NCBI GenBank assembly: GCA_028386065.3
Contig: JAKUCV010001062.1
Coordinates: forward strand, 29,655-93,654
DNA: 64,000 bases
Reading direction: 5' to 3'
Source: Turnera subulata
Taxonomy: Eukaryota > Streptophyta > Magnoliopsida > Malpighiales > Passifloraceae
Shown: piece by piece, positions 56,282-64,000 of the stretch
Numbering within the stretch: position 1 is the first letter of the stretch
How the letters are laid out: every line of letters starts with the position of its first letter
Position numbers and translations under genes: made by a program
The notes under the pieces: generated by a model
The model's input: only the letters and a program-made list of their open reading frames with translations
Database searches by the model: none
What the model was told of the DNA's origin: nothing

Positions 56282-57835
56282 ATGGAAGTAGGGTTTTTGG
56301 GATTAGCTATCATGGTAAAAGCCATGTCCATGAACTTGTTGAAGAATGGATTCGAGGTCACTGTTTGGAACAGAACACTCTCCAAGGTAACCCATCTTTT
56401 TTTAGGTTCAATGGGTTTTCAGTTTGGATTGAACTAATGGGTCAAAATATTTTCTTATAAGCTTTGGACTTGAGTTGTAACTTCCCAAGTAATCGATTGG
56501 TCCAGAATAATCTCCAAAGCTGGGCCGATACCACGTGGCCCAAAAGCTTAAGCTTGAAGTTATTTGATAACCAATAACTTAGTGTATATATACCCAAGAC
56601 TTCTCTCACTGTCTTCGGATGTGGGACTTAGGGTCATCACATGAGTGGTAATTGGAGTTGTGGGTTTGCAGTGTAATGAGCTAGTGGAGTTTGGTGCCAC
56701 AATTGGACAAACACCTGCAGAGGTTGTCAAGAAGTTCAAATACACTATTGCGCACACAGTCTGCTGCTCTCTCGGTTCGAGTGCTTTCCTAATCTTTTTC
56801 TGGAATAAGTTTCGGGTTGATTAGATTTTGTTTTCGTGACTGGAATGTTTTCACATATGGGTGATTCTTCAGGTGGTTTTTGATAAGGATGGTGTTCTTG
56901 AGCGAATTGGTGGTGGAAAAGGATATATTGACATGTCAACAGTAGACCCTGAAACTTCTACCAAGATCAGTGCGGTTTGTACTGGATTCTAATGCTATTC
57001 CTTGGATTGTTAGCATATTGGTCTTTGTCATGATTGGAGCATACTTTCATGATTGTTTCTATTTTCCAACGACTGTGTGCATCATATTGGTTCTTGCCAT
57101 GATTGTTTCTATTTACCCAATTGTGTATGCATCACAATGCATCCAAATATTGTTAGAATTGTTTCTAATAGAATCACTCTTACCATTTGTTTCTATAAAT
57201 TCGTAATATCTGCAGCTCATATCCACAGGCAATTATATCAAAGGGCGCTTCCTTCCTCGAGGCTCCGGTTTCAGGTAGCGAGCAACCTGCAGAGACAGGT
57301 CAATTAGTGATTCTTGCTGCTGGTGATAAGGTAAAAATCTGATTTGTGTCTATGGTTCAGCTTCTTATGTTTGGCTTTTTATGCTGGTAACATTATTTGT
57401 GGGGCTACCATGCTGCATTATTATTAAGTTACAGTTTTGAAATGTTGAGGCAAGAAGTATCAACTTTGACTTTTGGGTTGTGGCCGGCTATGGGATTCTC
57501 TATACTTTCAGGATCGAGTCACTTTCCATTCTAACTGATATTACAGCACATATAGTTTCATGAAAGAACTAAGAGCATGCTTGTTTAGAAGGACATCTGC
57601 ATTGCTCAAAGTTTAGGACAACAACTGTGACACATCCCTTTGTTTCTCTGTGCAATCTTCTGAGGTTGTATACTATTCCCCTGTTGCTTGACTTGTCATA
57701 TCACCATTTGTGATTGTAGGCCTTGTACGAGGAAGTAATACCGGCTTTTGATGTCTTGGGTAAGAAATCTTTCTTCCTGGGGCAGATTGGAAACGGAGCA
57801 AAAATGAAACTTGTAGTAAACATGATAATGGGCAG

Positions 57836-60800
57836 GTAAATTTCGAAACCGGAAGTTAAAGGTGAATTTGGGTGATTGTTCTTATGTACAAAAGACTCCC
57901 TGAGGTGAATTATTAAGCAGGCATATGACAAATTATCTATATATACTAAAGCACGGAAGGTTTAGATCAAGTAATTTGACCATTTTGCCTGAAGAAAATA
58001 CTATTATGACAAATCTGCCCCTAATTTGGTTTAATGATAGTTTTGGGTACCGATTCGATAAATGGGAACCGTGTTCTTTTAGGCTCAAGTATAATGATTC
58101 GAGAAACTTTTACTATTGCTGATTTCTAAGTAAGTAAATATAGCAGGGTGAAACGTTCTGTATGAATAAGAACTGTTCAATTTCAATATTCATTTTTTTC
58201 TAAATAATTAACTGAAGAAACTAATGAAAGCTGCATGTATCCAGCAAAAACTGATAACAACTGCCAAAAATTTAAGAAGCAAAACAATTAATAAGGGTGA
58301 GTGGTCCTTCCTAGACTAGACATCAAGTCCGTGTCTTTTCATATTTGGTATATGTGGTTGGCATGCGCAGAGAATAAGAAAAATGAAAAGGAACAAGTTC
58401 AGTAGTGGAATATATTTGAACCAAAACAAGAGTGCAAAGAACACTAAAGTCAGTTCTCCTCTCCCATGCTCCATGGTTGCTACTTTTTTTTCTGGTAATC
58501 CTTCGGTGATTAGTGGTTGTAGGGAGAAGATTCATAAAGGTGACTAAGAACAAGTCAGTTAAATTTAAGGAGAAGAAAGAAAATCCAAGAAATACATCTT
58601 TCTTTGCTTCCCTCTTCCTTCAGTGTTAAAGAAAATCCAAGAAATACATCTTTCTTTGCTTCCCTCTTCCTTCAGTGTTCACCTTTCCAGGGTAAGTATA
58701 TGTCATGGTTTGTCTTTTTTATTAGGTTTTAATTTTTTATGGAGATACCGTCTTACCGTCTCAAGTTTTTGGCATACCGAAAAAACTCAACGGAATTTAG
58801 AATTGTCTCAATTTTTTTTCATATTATACTTTGTTTATAAAGTTTGTGGTTAGAATCAGGGTCACCCGCTCCCAATTATCACTATAACTCTGTGTTTTTT
58901 GCAGTGTTGTGCGCTCTAAAAGAAGAATCAAGGTTGTAACCGCCACTTGCTCGCCATTTTGGGAGGAAACAACAGCCCTTTTTGTTGATGGCTGTAAGAG
59001 AGACTATAACTGCGGGTGGTTTGCAAATGATCAAAGGAAGAGAGCAAAAGAACTAACAACTACCAACAGGGAAATTTTGGGCTTTCCTACGATTGAGTTG
59101 GCTACCATCAATGATAATTTGTGATTCGTCTCGGGTATTTTTTGCCGTAGCCTTCCTTTCTCTCTGGAAAATCATTAGTATAAGCATACAAAGACTATCA
59201 ACTATGACTGATAATAGGGTATTATAAATTTATCCTCAATAGGTAGGCAATTTTGCCCTTTCGATTTGCTCCATTAGTTTTTTTTTTCTTTTTTTGGGTC
59301 TTTATCGAGTGAGATATTCTACTCCATCCATCTGTCCAACATAGGCACAAGTGTCCTTGGCATGCAGGTCTTCTTTTTATATCTCGCCTAAAAAGAAAAA
59401 ATACAATTTGCTTCTACTTGACTTCTACCGATTCTCTGGCTCACAGGTTGTTTTGCTCTCCTCAGATCTTCTGTAAACGGGCTATTTTAATCTAAGGTTA
59501 TCACTTTTGGATGAGTTTGGATATGAGGTTCTTCGACAAAAGGTGGAGAGAACTCCAACTGAGAAGGTATGCTGGCTCCTCCAACCCCATTGCATTTTAC
59601 TTCTTCATATGAGAAAGATGATTAAGAAGATAATTAATAAGCTGGCAAAGATTAAAGATGATGATGTTGGATTTTGTCTAATTATCTCCACAAACTATTG
59701 CCTATATGTGTTTTAATGAATTGCTTGCAAATTCTTTCTTTCGAGATACTGTGAAGCGTCGGAGGCTTGGTAACACTACAAGCTGTAAGATAAATGACAT
59801 GGTGTCTATTTTTTTTTAAAAAAAAGAGGTGTTGAATTTGCATGCACGTCCCTTAGAGACAGTTTGAATCTCTTGGTGATGAGAAAACAGCAGAAACATT
59901 TTCAATTGGAGACAGTGTGGGAAGATTGCGTTTCGGTATTTATAAGAGGCGATGACGGTATTCTAAAATCATGGAATTTTGAATGTTTGAGAACTCTCCA
60001 CGTGGAAGGTAGCCGCAAGGAAAAAGATAGAACCAACAGATAGATGGTAATTGATTTTTTTTGGATAATATGCTAGCATTTTTGATTGCATATATCCTTA
60101 CTTTCAAATGGGTTAGGCTCTTCGAAATTTTTCATTATCAATTGAGATGATCTTTTCTTGCATATAAGTGTGGTTAATTTTGTATAGATATTGCCTCTAA
60201 TTTTTTTTTTTTGTTGTGAAGCTATTGGAAGAGAGAATTAGGGGCCGTGTTTTTTTTTAATATATAATATAGAGATTTATTATATTGCGGTCCATCACTT
60301 TTGAGGGTCTGAATTAGCCAGCGAAGAAGTTATAGCATTGCCATTGACTGCAAATTGTAATGTAGAATAGAAATTTTCTTTGTTAGGCTTGCTGCTCGGC
60401 AACATAATTTTGGGAACTATTAGTGGTGAAAGTTCAGGCCTGTATCTTTTAACTAATGTTTTTCTTTTTACATTTTTTTCCTGCGAAATTTGTATTTGAT
60501 GATATAATATAAAGAACCTATAAGTACAAAGACTTTTATATCTTTCAATAGTGAAATATAAATTTCTTTTCATCGATAGAAAAAGAAAGAGAATAAAGCT
60601 ACATATAGGTATCCCGTTACATGCAATTTTTTGTTGAATAATTTCTCATTGTCACTCTATTTCCGTATGATTACACATTTACACAGATACTTTAATTTTT
60701 TTTGGAACTTCTATAACTAGATGCTTTATCTGATTTAAGAATTGACCGATGAGTTCTGTGTTGAGACCCCTATGTAATGTTGAGACCCGCAACCAAGTGC

Positions 60801-61078
60801 AGGCAACTTACTAGTAAAGTTTACTATTTGATAGCTGGATTGTATTGGCCTTTGTCTTGCAATTGGTGATAGTGTTCTACAGGTTAAATGAGATGGTATA
60901 CTAGCTGCAGCTCTAGCATGGATTATGTATATGCCTAATGCACATATCATCTAGCTCTAGTAGTGGGTAAATTAAGTGCATCTGAAAATCATAATCTAGC
61001 ATATGCATGTGATACTCTAGCATATGCTTTTAATTCCACTGAATATTAGACATTGGTTACCTGCCCTGTCCTTTGCAG
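57836..61078. other. Expanded intron 5 of the GLYR1 relic
   Basis: It holds 3.2 kb with no gene recognised. At 57936 a Helitron-like 5' start (TCTATATATACTAAAGCACG) follows an A. A 52-bp tandem duplication lies at 58576-58679. The rest is AT-rich with several T runs. Confidence 0.5.
58576..58679 (+). repeat. 52-bp exact-looking tandem duplication
   Basis: AAAGAAAATCCAAGAAATAC… through …TTCCTTCAGTGTT is repeated head to tail at 58576 and 58628. It is a recent local duplication inside the expanded intron. Confidence 0.85.
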
Positions 61079-62004
61079 TGTGGTGAACGCATTTTCGGAG
61101 AGATTAGTGTTGGCGGAAAGGAGTGGTCTTAACCCTTCTAATCTTCTTGATGTACTGGTGAGAGAGAGAGAACAGATTTTGTGTGTCATTGTGTTTTAGA
61201 ATTGTGTTGTGGCTGACTGTTGATGGGCTATTCTTTGGCAGGATCTAGGGGCAACTGCTATTCCAATGTTTAGGGTAAAAGGACCAGCTATGCCTAAGAG
61301 CAGCTACTCCTGCCAATTTGTGATTGTAGGCCTGGATTAGCCATTGGGGATGAAAATGCTGTATCAATGCCGGTAGCAGCCGCAGCCAATGAGGTGATAT
61401 TCCTTCCATCACAACTTAATCATCCAATAACCTAAGTAATGATGAAATATAAATAAGACAGTAGATGCTGTCTGCTACTGGATCCTTTTTTTCTGATCGA
61501 AGGCTAGAGTCTATGTACTGCTCTTCAATCTGCAAAAGTATCACAGTAAAAGCCCGAAGCTAATTTTTCATTTTTTTTTTTTTTTCATTTTGACTTTCAT
61601 GAAGTTGCATTTTAGATGTATCTATTCATTATATTTGCAGTGTTTCCTCCTTCATATTTGTACCTTAGTAGCAGTTTTACCAATTCGCAGGTAGTGATCT
61701 ATATCCCCCATGCAAAAGTTATTCCAACCAGATTAGCTCTAGTCATTTATTTTAACACATGACTGCTGAAGGCCTTCAAATTTTTTCTTCCTTATGGTGG
61801 TTCATTTGGAGGAAGATGAAATCCTGTATATCAAACATATCTTTACCGAAGAGATAATGTAGCGGAATATGAAGCACACTGATTATTGAACTGAAACTGT
61901 TTATCTTCATTTGCTTGCAGTCTTTCAAGGAGGCCAAAAGCATGGGACTTGGGGACCTTGATTTCTCAGCTGTGTATGAGATTCTGAAGGCGAGCAAGGA
62001 GTGA

Positions 62005-62428
62005 GTGTACATTAATTGGCATGTAGCCTAATAATAATGGGGGTAAAACTTTGGGGGTGATATTGGAGGCTGTAGTTTTGTGATCATCACAAACTGTTAT
62101 AGTTTGAACTTCCCCATGTTGAATGTGGTGATCCTAGTACTATGGGCTCAATGGTGTTTATTAGTCACATGTTTTTTTGATATAAACGATTGTATATATT
62201 GTAACAACTCAGAAAGAAGATTACAAATAGCAGTGGAACCAACACAGACATGGCATCACTCTGACTACAGACACATATACTCACCCCCTAGAACAGCTAG
62301 ACAGCAACAAATAACTCCAAACAAAGACAGCCAACCTTGCCCTTAACAGAGTTACAGAAGTAGACTAATGTTACTTTGCAATAGACACCATGCCAACGCC
62401 TAAAGACTATCAGAACAAATAAAACCGG
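62005..62428. other. 3' flank of the GLYR1 relic
   Basis: It contains the likely 3' untranslated region, and nothing else is recognised. Confidence 0.4.
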
Positions 62429-62472
62429 TATGAGATTCTGAAGCAGAGCAAGGAGTGAATGTACATTAAGAG
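62429..62472 (+). pseudogene. Second copy of the GLYR1 stop-codon region
   Basis: TATGAGATTCTGAAGCAGAG… to …GAATGTACATTAA repeats 61976-62018 (end of the last exon, stop codon and a few 3' bases) with a few substitutions, about 450 bp downstream. It is a partial duplication. Confidence 0.75.
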
Positions 62473-63077
62473 TTAAAAATACAAGACTAGAACTTCAAAA
62501 ATCCATTTGTCTCTCCATTATGTTAGATTTAACATTAAAACAAGATTATTAGGAACTAAACAATTTAATCATTTTCTATAATTCAAAATTTGACTTAGTT
62601 TCTCATTTATTCATCTTTTTCATCATGGATTGAATGAGCATGATAAGATGATAATCATTTTTGTAGTATTGTAGTCTTTAAATATACTAAATAATAAATT
62701 TTAATTATAATAAGTAAAAAATATTTAAATTAAATGATATTCATTAGTACAATAAATTTCTATTATTAATTTTTAAATGATATTAAACTTTGAAAAACAT
62801 CAAATAAATAAAAATTTCATTCTATTTTGTCTATTGAATATTTATAATTTGACTTAATACTATAAAATATATAATATTTTTCAATTTACTTAGATGACAG
62901 ACATGAACACTTGGTGAAAATATTTTCCAGTACGAAAAAATAATTAACTGTTTATTATATTACCAATAACTAATATAAATAATTTAATAATCTTATTAAT
63001 ATTTATGGACAATAAAATATGATTTTAATACAAAATAAAAAATAAAAACCGAAGCAACGTGAGGGGTTTATGCTAGT
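62473..63077 (+). mobile_element. AT-rich block ending in a Helitron-like 3' terminus
   Basis: The block ends CGTGAGGGGTTTATGCTAGT at 63077, followed by T. CTAGT is a CTRR(T)-type Helitron terminus, and AAACC…GGTTT just before it can pair as a short stem. The boundary coincides exactly with the point where NLR upstream-flank homology resumes (TATTTAATGA…). The 5' end was not located in the adjacent sequence; the start given is only the edge of recognisable GLYR1 sequence. Confidence 0.45.
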
Positions 63078-63480
63078 TATTTAATGACTATTGTGAACAA
63101 GTAATCCTCTCCTTTTTGTTTATTGCAAATTCGTGGTCAATTTGTTATGTGAATGTAATGTGTGAATCCATATCCCCCCTTTGATTCCCGCTTCCCTTTG
63201 GAATATTAACAATTCGAATTATTGATCAACTTGTGGCTTAAATCTCAATATAATAACTGGAACCTTTTGTTATTATCATTAAACAAGGTCTAATTAAATT
63301 GCAAATTCTTTTCTATAAGTTGGCGAGAAATTTATTAGCTTTAGAACCGCTCCCCTTCTAAGAACTATGCCGGTTTTAAACCTGGTTGCAAGGTAAGATA
63401 GAAAATTACAATAAAGTTGCATGCAACTCTCAATTAATAATTGGAATTTTTGTCATTATCACTAAACAAAAATTAATTAA
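63078..63480 (-). repeat. Copy of the distal NLR upstream flank
   Basis: It matches 46270-46560 (5' flank of NLR-3) in the same orientation and, less closely, 36900-37140 and the inverse of 25640-25930. No NLR coding sequence accompanies it here, so it is either a relic of a lost NLR copy or a repeat that travels with them. Confidence 0.65.
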
Positions 63481-63518
63481 CTTGAAAATTGTTAATCTGC
63501 TGTAAGTTGATCAATATG

Positions 63519-64000
63519 TGTAACGGCCCGGGTAAAATTTTGGATTTTTACCGGACTGTAGAAGTCGTTTTACCGTGATTTACTGTTGAATTAATCTTGG
63601 GTAATTAATTCAAGGTAAATCGGGAGTTGTTTTCGAAACTGAGGGTTTTCCCGCGCTCGTGATTTTCCCGCGGATTTTTCGAACCTAAGTTGGCATTTTT
63701 CGGGTTTCGGAATTTCTCGAAAAATCACACCGGAAAATAACTAAGGAGGTATCTGTTATTTTCTGGTTCGGATCGGACTCGCCCGTAATACGGACGATTT
63801 GCATTATTTGGTTACTCACATGTTTAATAGTAAAATGGGAAAAAAAAAAAAGAAACCAGCTTAAAACCGGTGGGAAGGAACCAGGAGAGGGGAGCAGAAG
63901 AAAAAAAGAAAAAAAAAGAAGAGAGAAAAGAGAAAGAGAGAGGGAGAGAAAAAAATGAAGAAAAAAAAAAGAAACGAAAACTGAAAAAAAAAGAAGAAAA
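63519..64000 (+). repeat. Start of an LTR related to element B
   Basis: It starts TGTAACGGCCCGGGTAAAAT at 63519. The first about 110 bases align with the start of element B's LTR (8976 leftward): TGTAAC, CCGGGTAAA, ATTTACTG and AATCTTGGG(A/T)AATTA all recur in order. It runs off the window. 63840-64000 is strongly A/G-rich (long poly-A and GAAAGAGAGAG tracts). Confidence 0.7.

Larger units (their letters stand above)
56282..62004 (+). pseudogene. GLYR1: Glyoxylate/succinic semialdehyde reductase 1-like gene, decayed
   Basis: Readable exons: 56282-56386 (MEVGFLGLAIMVKAMSMNLL), 56672-56774, 56873-56974 (GYIDMSTVDPETS), 57229-57330 ([18 protein letters not shown]), 57720-57835 (GQIGNGAKMKLVVNMIMG), 61079-61157 (NAFSERLVLAERSGL), 61251-about 61389 (DLGATAIPMF… GDENAVSMPVAAAANE) and 61921-62004 (GLGDLDFSAVYEIL, TGA). 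The family is the beta-hydroxyacid dehydrogenases, which reduce glyoxylate and succinic semialdehyde with NADPH. The catalytic Lys region is kept. Defects: GLGIMG, the Rossmann cofactor motif, reads GLAIMV; exon 2 is 103 bp where the phase needs a multiple of three (about 8 bp lost); exon 7 has lost the usual PLKHQQKDM segment and shifts frame; and intron 5 is swollen to 3.2 kb. It is not expected to encode an active enzyme. Confidence 0.85.

Noticed and set aside
58909..59124. 71-residue frame in the expanded GLYR1 intron
   Set aside because: No recognisable motif, no family resemblance and no partner copy. Left unannotated.
62080..62346. 88-residue frame after the GLYR1 relic
   Set aside because: No domain and no support beyond length, in likely 3' flank.
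1..64000. CRISPR arrays, operons, bacterial promoters and ribosome-binding sites
   Set aside because: The window is plant nuclear DNA with introns and retrotransposons. No regularly spaced short repeats of CRISPR type are seen.
1..64000. tRNA, rRNA and snoRNA genes
   Set aside because: I looked for tRNA B-box-like and rRNA-like blocks and saw none convincing. The tRNA-like pieces are retrotransposon primer-binding sites. A covariance-model search would be needed to exclude small RNAs.

Overview
The window is nuclear DNA of a flowering plant, most likely a woody eudicot; I cannot name the species. The evidence is split genes with GT-AG introns, AT-rich spacers, plant LTR retrotransposons and LINEs, a NAC transcription factor, and a cluster of coiled-coil NB-ARC leucine-rich-repeat (CNL/NLR) disease-resistance genes. 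One assembly gap of 663 Ns lies at 39530-40192.

Layout. 1-8976 is a nest of Ty3/gypsy debris: element A (+) ends in a 3' LTR at 2106-3014 and sits inside the 3' LTR remnant of element B (-), whose broken gag-protease-RT lies at about 3430-6239 and whose 5' LTR is 6362-8976. 8977-9790 is a repeat that recurs at 52507-53390. 10131-10613 is an F-box-type relic broken by a short SINE. 10929-17816 holds the C-terminal exons of a SnRK1 alpha (KIN10-like) kinase gene without its kinase domain, split by a full-length Copia element (11227-16604, target duplication CCTAG). 18383-19585 is an intact-looking, atypical NAC gene. 20358-25560 is a LINE, a dead Copia fragment and a second F-box-type relic.

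From 26 to 54.5 kb lies an NLR cluster: NLR-1 (+, pseudogene), NLR-2, NLR-3 and NLR-4 (all -, long open frames of 1183, 1173 and 1204 residues), and an LRR-only scrap, NLR-5. All four long copies share a CCAAT plus TATA core promoter about 205-260 bp before the ATG. The three open copies share a phase-0 GTACGY splice-donor-like site near the C-terminus. NLR-1 and NLR-3 are arms of an inverted duplication that includes upstream and downstream flanks. A separate LTR element (38776-41325, TSD CTGCA) sits in the NLR-3 3' flank and contains the gap.

56282-62004 carries eight recognisable exons of a glyoxylate/succinic semialdehyde reductase gene (GLYR1-like) that is dead by several independent lesions. 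After it come an AT-rich stretch ending in a Helitron-like CTAGT terminus, another copy of the NLR upstream flank, and the start of an LTR (63519 onward) related to that of element B.

Probable working genes are only the NAC gene and the three open NLRs. The NLRs would act as intracellular immune receptors; the rest is mobile DNA and decayed gene copies. I found no clearly new biological system. The most unusual material is the gene relics hidden among transposons and the shared regulatory and splice signals of the NLR family.
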